Source: Nephrocerus scutellatus
Lineage: Eukaryota; Arthropoda; Insecta; Diptera; Pipunculidae
Direction of reading: 5' to 3'
Length of the DNA: 64,000 nt
Assembly (NCBI GenBank): GCA_947095585.1
Contig: OX352763.1
Location: 65,071,016-65,135,015, forward strand
Shown here: piece after piece, positions 48,437-59,745 of the stretch
How the letters are laid out: every line of letters starts with the position of its first letter
Position numbering within the stretch: the first letter of the stretch is position 1
Program-made: the position numbers and the translations under genes
The notes under the pieces: model-generated
The model's database searches: none
What the model was told of the DNA's origin: nothing
Seen by the model: the letters and a program-made list of their open reading frames with translations, nothing else

Positions 48437-48639
48437 AATAAACTAATATAGCTTGTAAGTTTCATTATTTACTTACTAACCCTAGTATTAGAATTTAAAT
48501 GGAATAATAAATAACTGATTTAAAAAAAAAAAATATTCTCATGTTTGCCGCAGTTCATTTCATTAATGTTTCGGTTGCAACCAATGCTAATTAAAAAAAA
48601 ATAGGGAAATACAAATTTCAGATATTTTTTAATTTTTAA

Positions 48640-48775
48640 AAAAACCACCCATAAAAATTAAAATTTTTCGGGTTAATTTGGAAAAAATTAAATTGGAGCA
48701 CCCTTCACTTCAAATTTTTTTGGACAACTGTTGTCACCGGAGATACACATGTGTGAGAAGTTTCAGTAATTTTTA
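48640..48775. repeat. Diverged single unit of the 122-bp repeat family
   Basis: 'cccataaaaattaaaattt' and 'ggagatacacatgtgtgag' occur here in the order seen at 51,524-51,620 and in the tandem units at 51.6-52.5 kb. It is a lone, degraded relative. Confidence 0.5.
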
Positions 48776-49012
48776 GTCATAGAATGTTTTAGCTGTCATC
48801 CAGTACTTAGATATTTGTCAAGATCAAGATGCAAGAGTTGTGGAAAGAAACATCACACGCTTCTGCATCCATAGGACTTTCGTGATCCAATCGATAAAGA
48901 AGTCGAAGAGACAACAACTACAATGCATGCTCACGCAAAAGCGCCATCAAATGTGGTCGACAGAAATGGATTCGAACACGAGTGCCGAATACATTTGGAT
49001 TCTACGTCCATG
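48776..49012 (+). pseudogene. BEL/Pao gag zinc-knuckle remnant
   Basis: Reads 'RSRCKSCGKKHHTLLHP' at about 48,823-48,875, the C-x2-C-x4-H motif with 'HHTLLH' that is characteristic of BEL/Pao gag ends. The following ~130 bases lack a clear protease motif. It lies 350 bp upstream of BEL/Pao pol fragments in the same orientation and is separated from them by the inverted LINE end. Confidence 0.65.
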
Positions 49013-49225
49013 TTTATAAATGACCAGATTGGTTCTCATTATATTCTATATCTAAATTAAGTTTTATATTTATCGCTATATAATTTTTTTTTATATAATT
49101 TGTATGTTATGTATTTTTTTTAAAGAAAAAATGGATAGAAAAAAACCTTTAAGTCATTATATATTTTTTTTGTTTACTTAAAATACTTAAAACTACTTAA
49201 AACTAGTTAACAAGAAAATATTATT

Positions 49226-50100
49226 AAATATTAATATTATTATTGACACAATCGCTAATTTCATTAGTTTGGTATGATGAGCTTCCACATGAGTTCAAAC
49301 AAAAATGGATGATGCTCAGGGAGCAACTACCGCGGTTGGAAGAAGTCCGAATCCCAAGATGGCTGAGTACACCTAGTCCAGATCTTGAGCTACATGGTTT
49401 CTGTGGTGCCAGTGAAGGAGCATATGCTGCTGTCGCTTCATGCGGCATAAAACCAGCCCTTATATGTATTATGTACCATTTAATTTACTAACTCCGAAAT
49501 CGAAGGTAGCTCCAGTAAAAAAGTTATAAATAGCGAGACTAGAACTTTGTGCTGTACATATTCTATCAAACGTAGTTAAGTCAGTCACAGCGACGGTAGA
49601 AGTAACTGTGTCAAAAACTGTGTCGGACTGATCCAACCATTGTCTTAGATTAGCTGGCAGATGTTCCCATTAGGTTGTAAACATTCTTTGGAAATAGAAC
49701 GTCGCAGATCCTAGAAATAATCAACCGAGCTAATTGGAGCCATGTACCTACGAAAGATAATCCGGCTGACTGTGCTTCACGTGGAATTCTACTGTGGTGC
49801 AATTCTCCAAGTTGGTTAGTAATAGGTCAGAGTCTTGGCCAGAGCAATGTACGAATTATAACAACCAAGAGGAAGAGTGGTCCAAATTTAGCGCAGCAGT
49901 CTTACTAGCCCAAAGTCGGGATATAACGTTCTCCATTTTATTGATCGATCGATCGAATCCATCGTTTTCGACACAATATAAGAAAAGGAATTTTGAGTCG
50001 TAAGGGACCAATAACAGTAATGGAAATATATGACGCTGTCCTGTTATGTTGTTAAGAAATTCAATCGGAATATATGACAGGAGAAATATCATCCATTAAG
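49226..50100 (+). pseudogene. BEL/Pao pol remnant: RNase H region
   Basis: The best stretch (49,243-49,491) reads 'WYDELPHEFKQKWMMLREQL', 'VRIPRWLSTPSPDLELHGF' and 'ASEGAYAAVA', the RT to RNase H junction of BEL/Pao polyproteins. After a frame change 'IARLELCAVHILSNVVKSV' (about 49,527-49,580) continues the RNase H. Bases 49,620-49,850 carry degraded 'ADCASRGI'-like and 'SESWPEQCTN' regions. The aspartate after 'GF' is replaced ('GASE' for the usual 'DASE'). Many stops. Confidence 0.75.
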
Positions 50101-50119
50101 CTGTCAAAACCACTCAAAT

Positions 50120-50520
50120 AATAGTAATAATATTCGGCGCGACAGACCGTTGCGGTCCAAGGCCTAGCTTCTCGCGACCATTTGTGTTGCGCATGTATAT
50201 TTTTGGACACAAATGGAAGGGACCTATAAATTAAGGCCGTATCCGAACGGCGAATTGAGAAGATTTCCGTGACAAGTTATTTTACTCTCGGAACGTTTGT
50301 CACCCATTCGCGAGAATTGGGACACCGTGAAAAATACTTTTGGTATTACTGGGATTCGAACCACGAACCCCTGCACAGTAGCCATGCGAGTTTGTACTGA
50401 GACACGGCACCCAAAAACCACTCAAAACTTCTTTAAAATTCTTAAACCCATCCCAAGGAAGAATTCAAAACACAGAAGCCACATATGAGAAAAGCATCCC
50501 ATTATTCTACCCCCGTCGAA
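50120..50520 (-). repeat. Possible tRNA-related SINE insertion
   Basis: This block interrupts BEL/Pao pol. Read on the minus strand it contains ggttcgaatccc (rc of 50,350-50,361), a perfect RNA polymerase III B-box-like T-arm, preceded by 'ctcgcatggctactgtgcag', which could be a degraded A-box region. No full tRNA cloverleaf is visible, and I do not call a tRNA. Fragment limits are estimated from where pol similarity stops and resumes. Confidence 0.35.
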
Positions 50521-50679
50521 ATTCACAAAACTACATTTCGAAGACTACCATATCCCATATTATCCCGCAGGTTCCCAGCTAATGTACTGTGATGATGCAG
50601 CCATTTTGGCTGATAAGGGGAAAAATAGAAATACGAAAGGTAATCAGAAAATGTTTGAAGTGTTTTAGATACAAGCCAA

Positions 50680-51310
50680 TCCCCCTGTCGTAAGAATTGG
50701 AAACTTACCAGCATGTAAGGTCCAGCATATTAGAGCCTTCTTGAAAGTAGGTATAGATTTCGCTGGGCCAATCCAGGTTTTTCACAAAAGAGATATGGGG
50801 CAGAAGCCGGTGAAATCATTTGTATGTTTGTTTGTTTGCACTAGTACATGAGCAGTCCATATCGAACTAACAACTGATTTATCAACTAATGGATTTCTAG
50901 CGACATTAAAAGGGTTTGTCGCTAGACAAGTACTATGTACAGACATATATAGTGATTGTGGAACGGCGCCAATAGATACTTACGAGAAGTTTTTTCATTT
51001 CTTTAAATTAATAATAATGAAATTGTCACAAAAAACAATTGTCTTTTAAGAGAATCAATTACATGACACTTTAATCCACCAAATGCTCCTCATTTTGGAG
51101 GGTTGTTGGAGGCCGCCGTAAAGTCGATGAAGTACCACCTCAAACGAGTTGTTGGAGAAACCATTCTCACCGTCAAAGAACTGCAAACATTACTCACGGA
51201 GATAGAGGCAATTTTAAATTCTCTGCCTCTACGCGCTACCAGTCGATGGAGATGTTGATGTACTCACTCCAGCACATTTTATTCTAGGGCACACATTGGT
51301 GTTGGTTCTA
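50680..51310 (+). pseudogene. BEL/Pao pol remnant: integrase
   Basis: 'FLKVGIDFAGPIQVF' (about 50,740-50,785) marks the first catalytic aspartate of a BEL/Pao integrase core. 'AVHIELTTDLSTNGFLATLK' follows, then a damaged second aspartate region ('IYSDCGTA'), and after a frame change 'APHFGGLLEAAVKSMKYHLKR' (about 51,082-51,145) with the catalytic glutamate, and 'LLTEIEAILNSLPL'. The order and spacing fit one decayed BEL/Pao copy with the upstream pieces at 48.8 and 49.2 kb. Confidence 0.8.
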
Positions 51311-51589
51311 GAGATGAATATTATGGACAAAAAACTAAAAAAATTTGACAGATGCAATTAAAAAAAATTGATATCTTATTTGAGTCTTCAGATATCAGAC
51401 TTCTTTGCCTGTTCCAGTTTTCTTGCCCACGACAATTTTTGACTTAAAGCTTAATTTTCTTCTTAATAAACATAACGTTTTATTACTTTTTTCTTCTGTA
51501 ATAATAAAAGTAAATAAAATAACCCATAAAAATTAAAATTGTTCGTGTAAATTCTCTAATCTGGGGATACACAATGTGCAAAGTTTGAA
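51311..51589. other. AT-rich transition, no gene seen
   Basis: Sequence between the BEL/Pao integrase and the tandem repeats. Bases 51,524-51,585 ('cccataaaaattaaaattg') resemble 48,645-48,700, so the repeat-bearing element probably starts within this stretch. Confidence 0.45.
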
Positions 51590-52500
51590 TAAAATTGTTT
51601 AGGAGCCGCCTATTCCGATCACTCAAAATTTTTTACAAATAGTGTTTCCACATGTGTATAAAATTTAAGAAAATCGTGTAAAATTTATAAAATTTTGTAT
51701 GGGTCCTTCCGACATCGGGGCCCCATAACTCCGAATTTTTTACAAAATTGTTGTTCATTGGACATACACATGCATATAAAATTTGAAGAAAATCGGCTAC
51801 TTTTTTTTGAAAATTTGTATGGATGCCACGATGGCACGATCACTTCTAAATTTTTAATAAAAGTTTTGCCAATCGGAGATACAAATGCGTATAAAATTAA
51901 AAGAAAATCGGGTGCTGGTTTTTTAAAAAAATTTATGGGTGCCCCCCGACACCGGGGCCCGATCACTTCCAAATTTTTATAAAAAGTGTTGCCCATCGGA
52001 GCTACACATGCATATAAAATTTGAAGAAAATCGGGAACTTTTTTTTAGAAAATTTGTATGGGTGCCCCCCGACCCTGGGGCCCGATCACTTCTAAATTTT
52101 TATAAGAAGTGTTGCTTAACGGAGATACACATGCTTGTAAAATTTGAAGAAAATCGGGTCCTTTTTTATAATATTTGTATGGGTGCCCCACGACCCCGGG
52201 GCCCGATCACTCTAAATATTTACAAAAAGTGTTGTCCATCGGAGATACACATCTGTATAAAATTTGAAGAAAATCGGGAACTTCTTTTTAAAAAATTTGT
52301 ATGGGTGCCCTCGGACCCTGGGGCCCGATCAGTTCCAAATTTTTTCAAAAAGTGTTTTCCATTGGAGATACACATGTGTATGAAATTTAAAGATATAAAG
52401 GTACTTTTTGTAAAATATTTGTATGGGAGCCCCCCGACCCCGGCGGCCCGTGTTGTCATGGGAGATACACATGTGTGCAAAGTTTCAATAAAATCGGGCT
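51590..52500. repeat. 122-bp tandem repeat, about 7 units
   Basis: Units contain 'gatcacttc', a poly-T/A stretch, 'ggagatacacatg', 'ataaaatttgaagaaaatcg' and 'tgtatgggtgcc', followed by a GC-rich 'cccgaccccggggcccgat' box. Starts of the GC box at 51,941, 52,064, 52,185, 52,307 and 52,429 give a period of 121-123 bp. The open frame of 194 codons through it (51,939-52,523) repeats with the units and is not a gene in my view. Confidence 0.9.
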
Positions 52501-52600
52501 TTAGGAAGTGGGTAAAAAATTGATCACAAGATTTGGTGTGCCAGCCAGCCAGCCACGGGCACGTGAAGTTAATATAGAGAATTTAAAAATCAACAACAAG
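52490..52600 (+). repeat. Repeat-family end sequence, plus orientation
   Basis: From 'aataaaatcgggctt' through 'ggaagtgggtaaaaaattgatc', a 'ccagccagccagcca' run and 'gtgaagttaatatagagaa'. The same series occurs inverted at 63,735-63,870. It is the edge of an unclassified mobile element that carries the 122-bp repeats. Confidence 0.75.
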
Positions 52601-53510
52601 TTTGCGGAAAAACCCATAGATTTATGATACTTGGGAAAACTTGCAGCAGGTGAAATTTAAACAAAAGGTTTTTTGCTTTAAACTCGAAAGGCTATGAAAA
52701 GGAGATTATTTTGTGTAGTTTTAGATAATTTTTATTTTATGTGTGTACTAAAACAGTTACAACAGGTGCTCAAATGGTCCACCTTGGTTTTAACTACTAG
52801 AGGCTAGAGCCCGTTTATGGATTTTACGGGATCAGACGTTTAGCTATGCAATTCAATGTTTCCAGACATAAATTACGTTATAGTTACGTACATAAGAAAA
52901 AAATAGTGTAACGTTATAACGCATTTTCTGGAGAAAATTGAAAAGTCAAAAATTAGCGTGGACATAAAAACTGAAACTGAGGATATCTGAGGACTCAAAT
53001 AAGTTATCAGTTAATTTAAATTTCTAAAAAAGGTTCTAAACAAAGTTTCTATCATAAGTATTAACAGAGAAATTTGCGTTAACATGGGTCAGAGCACACC
53101 AAAGTAACCTTTTTCTTAAATCCCCGAAAATGATATCAAGATAAGAGATAGACCCTTACTGTAGAACGATTTTTTTCTTAGAATATACCCAAGAATCATT
53201 TCCCAAATTATTTTGCACGAATAGGGAACACCCTGTATACACTATGCAAGGTTCCTGTTGAATCGGATGATTAAATGCTGGGGAGAATATTGCTGCATCA
53301 CACTTGTTCATTACACTTACTGTCAAAAATACACATATTTTTTTAACACAACCAGTCTATTCACTCACTCTTAACTTTACTATGTATATTCACTTGTGTA
53401 CTTGTCATTTTCATATGCTTGTTAGATTTACATATATATGTCTATGGGCAATGGGAATTAAGACAGAGAACTTGTCGGTTCAGAAAATTTGCTAACCTTT
53501 AAAAAAATTA
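52601..53510. other. No gene seen
   Basis: About 900 bp of AT-rich DNA with short open frames that show no domain. I find no repeat inside it and no second copy elsewhere in the window. Confidence 0.5.
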
Positions 53511-53514
53511 TTTG

Positions 53515-55700
53515 CATATCATCATCTTCATCATATTTGGCTCTACAACCAGTGTCCGGTCCTGGCCCCCCACAAAAAGTCCCTTCACCGGCCCTGATTT
53601 CAAGCCGATGTCCTCAAGTTTGTCATCGCGGTAACGCTCGTAGATATTATCACTCGAACGCGGCTAAGAGGTCAGAACGCTTTTTGCCAAGCACCCAAGT
53701 CTCGGATCCATATGTAAGTACTGGTATGACCATTGTCTTATATACCAGCAGCTTGGATGTTATGGTTAAATTCCTGGATTTGAAGAGTCTTGACAGAGTA
53801 GGCTTTGTTGGCTTTAAGCAACCGTGCGCGTATTTCTGGTTCAATGCTGTTATCGGCTGCTACAGTTGACCCGAGATAGTTAAAGGATTGCACTACTTCA
53901 AATTCGCGGTTTACTATTCTAATTGCGGGACCAATGTTGGATCTTCTACTCACAGACCATGTACTTTGTTTATGTGTAGCCATAGATTTCGTGCCGTCCG
54001 CTCGATCTGGATGAAAGCTCCCTGTAGATTTAATTTCTACCAACGATATCGATGTCGTCAGCGTAAGCCAGTATCTGAATAGATTTATAGAGGATTGTTC
54101 CTCTCGCCGTTACGTCCGAGTCTCGGATCATTTTCTCCAATGCAAGGTTTAAGAGGGCGCAGGCCAGTCCATCCCCGTGTCGTAGATGTAAATGGGCTTG
54201 ATAGTTATTCGGATATTTTTACTTGGCTTATAACATTGGTCATGTCAGTTTATTTGGGATGGCGATGGTGTAGTGAGTTTTAAAAACACTAGACATTTTT
54301 CCATCACCTGCCTAAGTGTGTAAATCTGATCAGTTGTTGATTTGCCTGGGATGAAGCCACACTGGTATGGACCATTGATGACTTTGGAGTAAGGCTATCC
54401 TGTCTTGCAGGATAGAGGATAAAATCTTATACGCGGTCCCCACAACGTTATACCACGATAATGGTATGTCTTTTCGCCAGTCTTTTAGCATCGCTTCTTC
54501 CTCCCATAGTTGCACTATTAGTTTATAAATTGCTTGGTGGATCGCGGGACCTCCTGTTTTAATCAGCTCCGCGGGATACCATCTGATCTCGGGGCCTTAT
54601 AATTTTTGAGCCAATTTATCGCTCTGCTAACTTTGCCTATGCTTGGTGGCGGCAGCATAGTGTGGTCTCTGGTTTGGTGGAACCTCCAATTCCTTAGTTA
54701 GCTGGCCATAAAGCAACTAATGAAAGTGCTCTTCCCATCGCTCTGAGATGCCCTTGATATCGGCGATCAGATTACCCTCATTGTCTTTGCAGTTTGTGCA
54801 ACACGGTGTATATTGCGTCATACCGCGGACTCTTTGGTAGAACTTCCACGCCTGGTGCGGTCTTCGCTCTCTATACTGTTCTAGTTTATGGACGAGATTC
54901 TTCTCCCAGGCTGCTTTCTTTCGCCGGTGAACTGTTTTTTCATATATTCTGAGTTCTTTATGTTCATCATTAGTGTACTCGTTTAAGCTATGGGTGCCAA
55001 TGTACTGCCTGAATTGTAGCTCCCTGCCTATTTTAGCATTAATATCCCCCAGAATAAATTTTATATCATACTGAGGCAGGCATGGAGTTCCCGTTCGACT
55101 GATTCAAATAATTCTTCTTTTTCATCATCTGCAGAATCCTCTGTAGGTGCGTGAGCGTTTATGAGGCTTACGTTTTTAAATCTGCCCCGCACGCGAAGAG
55201 TGCATAGCCGTTCATTTATTGCTTTAAAGCCGATTACGGTGGGTTTCATTATTTTGCTGACCCCACCATGAGCACATGATATCTTGCATGACAGCTGTAA
55301 TATATGTCATATTCTGATTTTTGTAAGACATTATTCCCCGTCCACCGCATCACCTAAATTTGCTGTTATGTCAGCATTATATTTTGGTAGCGTATCGGCT
55401 AGCTGCTGAGCTCAATACAGTGAGCGTACGTTCCATGAGAAAATTCTTAAATTTTTTAACCATTTTCTTTGCTGTGGTCGTCGTCGTTCATTACTGTATC
55501 CGAGGCTGGTTTAGGGCTCAGTAATGAGTTTTTTTTACGGGCGAGGTTATTGGCTTCGGGCCAACCTTCTTTGAAGGGACTATCCCGATAATTTCGCTTT
55601 TCCTGTATTGGAGGAAAATACCACCGGCCATCACGAAGAGATTTGATCGCACTTCCACCAGTCGAAGATAGTTATGGCTCTTGCTGATGGCTGAATACCG
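53515..55700 (-). pseudogene. Minus-strand LINE ORF (endonuclease + reverse transcriptase), degraded
   Basis: Read on the minus strand from about 55,690. An N-terminal segment is followed by endonuclease sequence ('SLINAHAPTEDSADDEKEEL' near 55,160-55,100), then RT with 'GTAYKILSSILQDRI' (54,450-54,390), the catalytic 'AYADDIDIVG'-like box (about 54,070-54,040), 'REFEVVQSFNYLGSTVAADN' (53,930-53,870) and the C-terminal 'RLFKSRNLT', 'YGSETWVLGKKRSDLLAAFE' (53,800-53,650). Frames change at least four times. The 3' end (53,515-53,545 on plus) is a short ATG-rich tail ('atcatcatcttcatcatat' on plus), as in RTE-like LINEs. Clade not assigned firmly. Confidence 0.82.
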
Positions 55701-56224
55701 TAGTTTGCATATACATATTTCAAATTAGTTACTAAAAACGATAAATGTACAAAGCACTTTATTAAAGGAATTGTAAACAAGTTAATGAAAAAGAAAATAA
55801 TGGTTTTGCAAAAAAAAAAAAAAAGGAAAACAAATGTAATTCAACAATGAAAAGGAAACTTTGGGATAACATATTTAAACGGTATCAGCATAAGGTTATA
55901 GAATAATTATTATTAAATAAAAATTAAATTAAATAAAAACCATTATACCGTTTTAGAATATTGGTTGTAATTTTTATTTGTCGTTAGTTCTAGATCACGT
56001 TGTCCCCCTAACTTGTTTCTGTTTTACACAAAAGATTCTAGTAAAGAACAATAACATTTGACAATTAGAGCAAAGTCCAACAACAACAAAAAAATAAAAA
56101 CATTACCAATAAATCCGTTCTTTTTTTAGTAATAATAAAATTACAATGAGACTTAAAATGGTTAAACCTACTGCGCCGGTAATTTGAATGTGAATGTATT
56201 CGAAGTAATATACATTATTGATAC
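55701..56224. other. AT-rich stretch, no gene seen
   Basis: Low-complexity A runs (55,811-55,824) and tandem 'aaattaaattaaata'-like sequence near 55,920. No domain recognised. Confidence 0.5.
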
Positions 56225-56470
56225 AATTAGAAACAAAATTATTTACAAAATGAAGAAATTAAGACAACTGAATAAATTAAAAGATTACATTAATGACGTA
56301 CATGAAAACATCAAATTCACATTAGGATTAGAGAAAGAAAAGCTATTAATTTCTTGGATCTAACAATTAAGAATGAAAACCAAAAACACAATTTCAAAAT
56401 TTAAAAAAATAAGTCGACACAAACTATTAATACAATCGACAATAGTTCAAACCACCCATTTCAACATACA
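56225..56470 (+). pseudogene. Penelope-like element RT fragment
   Basis: 'LNKLKDYINDVHENIKFTL' (about 56,268-56,325), then after a frame change 'FLDLTIKNENQKHNFKI' (about 56,352-56,402) reproduce the thumb-side end of Penelope-like reverse transcriptases. No GIY-YIG domain is visible downstream. It is a short, dead fragment. Confidence 0.55.
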
Positions 56471-56579
56471 ACAAATTTTGCCGAAATTGGATTACAAAAA
56501 AGCATTTAAGCCAACTCAAAAACTAAAAAAAAAAACAGACGAACCACTAGACCTAGGGGATCTGCATTGCGATTGCTCG

Positions 56580-59395
56580 GGAAACAACTGACTGCTCAAA
56601 ACTTGTTTGAGCCAGTAGCGCAACAATCGAGTTCGTGATGTAGTGCTTGCTTTACCTCCTAGTGGTGGTCCCCGGGCAACTATGTATAAAAATCCTTATA
56701 TATGTAGGCTAAAATTGCAAGTGCGAACGGTCTAGCGTTTCTAGTCTAGTTAACGTGGGTTAGCACCCTGCGATACCGAAAAATGCCCGCTTCTGAAACC
56801 GACACAATGCCTCGGATAAGTAATGATCGAATAATGACGACTTTTGGCTATTGTTCTCGGACTAAGATTGGTTTCTGGAATGTGAGGACGCTCTTTGACT
56901 CAGGGAGTGAAGGACCTCAAAATGACAGATTTCTTTTACTGGAACGTGAGTTTCTTCGATATAATTTGGACATACTGGGAGTGAGTGAAGTCAGATGGCT
57001 CGACACGGGAGAGTACCAATCCCCAACGTGTAACACTGTGCTACTCTACTCCGGCAAACCCTCCGGCAGTCCCCGTGAATCTGGAGGGGGTCTGCTGCTA
57101 ACGCGAACAGCACGCAAAGGCCTAATTTCCTGGCACCCACATGGTGATAGGATCTTATCGACCAGATTTCGGACTAGAGTACGGCGCATCACGATCATAC
57201 AGTGTTACGCCCCAATGATTCCTTCGACTTAAGATGAAAAGGACAACTTATACAATCAGCTAAGAGCTGTATTCAACGCAATGCCGAACAGAGATATCGT
57301 CATCGTGATTGGGGACTTGAATGCCAATGTAGGCAACGACAATGAAGAACTCAAACATGTGATTGGGAAGGACGGCCTCGGCGAACGAAATGACAATGGT
57401 GAAAGATTTGTTGATTTCTGCAACACCATCCACCTTGTCATAGGAGGCACCACGTTAGAGCATAAGACCTGCCACAAAGTCAGCTGGGTGTCAACTGACA
57501 GGCAGTCATCATCCAACCAAATTGACCATGTGGCGATCAGCCGACGTTTTAGGAGCTGTCTTTTAGACGTCCGAAACATACGAGGGGCCGACATGGGTAT
57601 GGTACGATCATCACCTTATGGTAGCTACTGTCCAGTTACGTACTGCATCAGTTCAAAGAATACGCAATATCATCCGAATGCCAAGGTCTAACATCAATCG
57701 GCTAAAGAACGTCTCAGTTCGCCATTAATTAAGGTATCATTTATCGCAAGGAGTGGAAGTAATCAGCAGCTCACTGCCGACAACCATCCAAGAACATTCG
57801 AAGGTTGTGAAAAATGTTTTCACATCAGGCGCAGAAAGTTTTGTTGGTAGAAGCCAGGCAAGGCACAGCACGTGGCTAACCGAAGATACCTGGAGGCGGA
57901 TTGAAGAACGTAAGCTACTTAAAGCTCGTATTGTAGATACCCCAGCAGCAGCGAGGATCGTACTAGAGTCCCTGCATCGCAGCGTAGTGTAAGCGTTGAC
58001 AAACGTAATTATATTAACAACCTGGCCTCAAAAGCAGAGGTAGCAGTGAGCAGGTGCGATAGCAGAACCACCAAAGAGCTGACAGGTGGTCACCGCATTA
58101 GCCAACATCCGGTGAAAAGCCTAGATGGTGCCGTACTCGTTTTAGATGAGGATCAGCTGAAGCGATGGAAGGAGCATTTCTCTACGATCCTTAATCGTGT
58201 ATTCGCCAACGATATACACACTAATCAAACGGAGCTGCCGGAAGTAACAATTTCCCGAATTCGCACCTCAACTCCCAGTAATGATAATATCGCTACCGCG
58301 ATCAACGCACTAAAGAACGACAAGTCGGTAGGACTAGATGGTATACACGCCGAGCTTCTGCGTACAGCTCCAACGACATCAGCAGAGCTGGGGAGGCAGA
58401 AAGTTTCCCCGACGACTGGAAAAAGGGAATGATTGTCAAGCTCCCTAAAAAAGGTAGTCTTGTGGAGTGCGAAAACTGGAGAGGCATTTGCGTTCTTCCT
58501 GCAGTTGCAAAGGTAATAGCCAAAGTAGTACTTGAGCGAATTAAGGAACATCTGGAAGATACACTTGATGCCGAACAAGCAGGTTTCCGCACTGGATCCT
58601 CCTGTCTAGACCACATCAACGGATCATTTTTGAACAGTGCGTTGAATTCCGGTCACCATTGCACCTGCTGTTCATCGATTTTGAGAAGGTGTTTGACACT
58701 GTCAACAGACAGTTTATCTGGCTCGCTTTGCGCATGAGAGGTATACCCGATAAACTAATAGCTATTATTAAAGCAACCTTTGATGGCTCTAAATGGCATG
58801 TGCTGCATAGAGGAAAGCTGCCAGAGGAATTCGAGATCCTAAGTGGGGTACGACAATATTGCATTCTATCGCCGATACTCTTTTTGTTGATGATTAGCGA
58901 TGTGCTTCGCGCAGCTTTATCTACTGGAAACGGAGGAATTCGTTGGACCCTTACATCTCAACTCAAACATCTGGACTACGCTGACGACCTTTGTTTACTC
59001 TCACACAGAATTATGGAGCTGCATCAAATGACAACAAATGCGGAGTGGGAGGCAAATGTTTCGGGTTTGAAGATTAATACTGCCAAAACAAAACTCATCA
59101 ACCTCGGCACTAACTCAGTAACTCATGTTAACATTGCTGGACAGCCGGTAGAGAGAGTAGAGAGTTTCCAATATCTTGGGAGTATTGTCTCGACCGAAGG
59201 TGGAACTGAACACGACTTTGTCAACCGAATCGGCAAAGCTAAATCAGTGTTTGGAATGATGTCCATGATATGGCGAAGCAATGCGATCAGCTTAAACACC
59301 AAGCTGCGACTGTTCCGTTCTAATATTGAATCTGTGCTGTTGTATGGGTGCAGCACTTGGAAGGTGACCGCTACTATCACAAAAAAAAAAAAAAA
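56580..59395 (+). mobile_element. LINE, plus strand, 3'-truncated at an A run
   Basis: Bases 56,580-56,782 look like a 5' UTR (GC-richer than its surroundings, with 'gctcaaaacttgtttgagc' forming an inverted repeat). The ORF follows from 56,783. The element stops inside its C-terminal coding region at a run of 14-15 A residues (59,381-59,395) followed by unrelated DNA. The break at an encoded lysine-rich A tract suggests internal priming or recombination. Confidence 0.8.
56783..59395 (+). pseudogene. LINE endonuclease/reverse transcriptase ORF, broken
   Basis: ATG 56,783. Endonuclease: 'KIGFWNVRTLFDSG' (residues ~33-46), 'LDILGVSEVRWLDTGEYQ', 'IQCYAPM', a stop at 57,230, then 'IVIVIGDLNANVGNDN' and 'NQIDHVAISRRFRS'. 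Stops and frame changes follow between 57,690 and 58,046. RT: 'DKSVGLDGIHAELLR' (58,320), 'NWRGICVLPAVAKVIAKVV' (58,474), 'QAGFRTGSSCLDH', then in another frame 'FIDFEKVFDTVNR', 'ILSGVRQYCILSPILFLL' and catalytic 'LDYADDLCLLSH' (about 58,971-59,010), 'FQYLGSIVSTEGG'. In RT the usual 'GVRQGC' has a changed residue ('GVRQYC'). Similar endonucleases are often mislabelled 'craniofacial development protein 2-like'; this is an RTE/I-type LINE, clade unassigned. Confidence 0.87.
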
Positions 59396-59444
59396 CACAC
59401 GTACATGCGTGATGCGTTAAGTGAGCGAAAAGAAAAGAGAAATA

Positions 59445-59745
59445 AACATACGAATGATTTTGCTCATATTCGATTATGAAATCAATCGAATGATTTTTCT
59501 ACCGAGTACTCGGTTATGAAATCATTCGAATGATTTTGTTACCGAGTACTCGATGCTCATAATCGGTTATGAAATCAATCGAATGATTTTTCTACTGAGT
59601 ACTCGATTATGAAATCATTCGAATGATTTTGCTACCGAGTACTCGATGCTCATAGTCTATTATGAAATTATTCGAAAGATTTTGCTACCAAGTACTCGAT
59701 TACGAAATCAATCGAATGATTTCGCATCTGAGTACTCGATGCAAT
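59445..59745. repeat. Minisatellite with palindromic core, alternating 43/55-bp units
   Basis: About seven imperfect units of 'gattttnctaccgagtactcg' plus 'ttatgaaatcattcgaat', with an optional 12-bp 'atgctcataatc' insert, giving a ~98-bp double unit. The core 'aaatcattcgaatgattt' is a perfect 18-bp palindrome. Units decay toward 59,745. Confidence 0.88.

Larger units (their letters stand above)
48233..49218. repeat. Inverted repeat, ~205-bp arms, 576-bp spacer
   Basis: Left arm 48,233-48,436 (starts ttttcttgttaactagtt) and right arm 49,013-49,218 (ends aactagttaacaagaaaa) are reverse complements with few differences. The spacer contains a BEL/Pao gag knuckle, so this is best explained by two copies of the same LINE 3' end in opposite orientation rather than a single foldback element. 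Confidence 0.9.

Noticed and set aside
50340..50410. A tRNA gene on the minus strand
   Set aside because: Only a B box and T arm are convincing. I could not find a matching acceptor stem, D arm or anticodon arm.
51939..52523. 194-codon open frame with repeating 'KKCCPSEIHM'-like peptides
   Set aside because: The peptide repeat follows the 122-bp DNA repeat. The reverse strand is also open, which indicates low-complexity chance coding.
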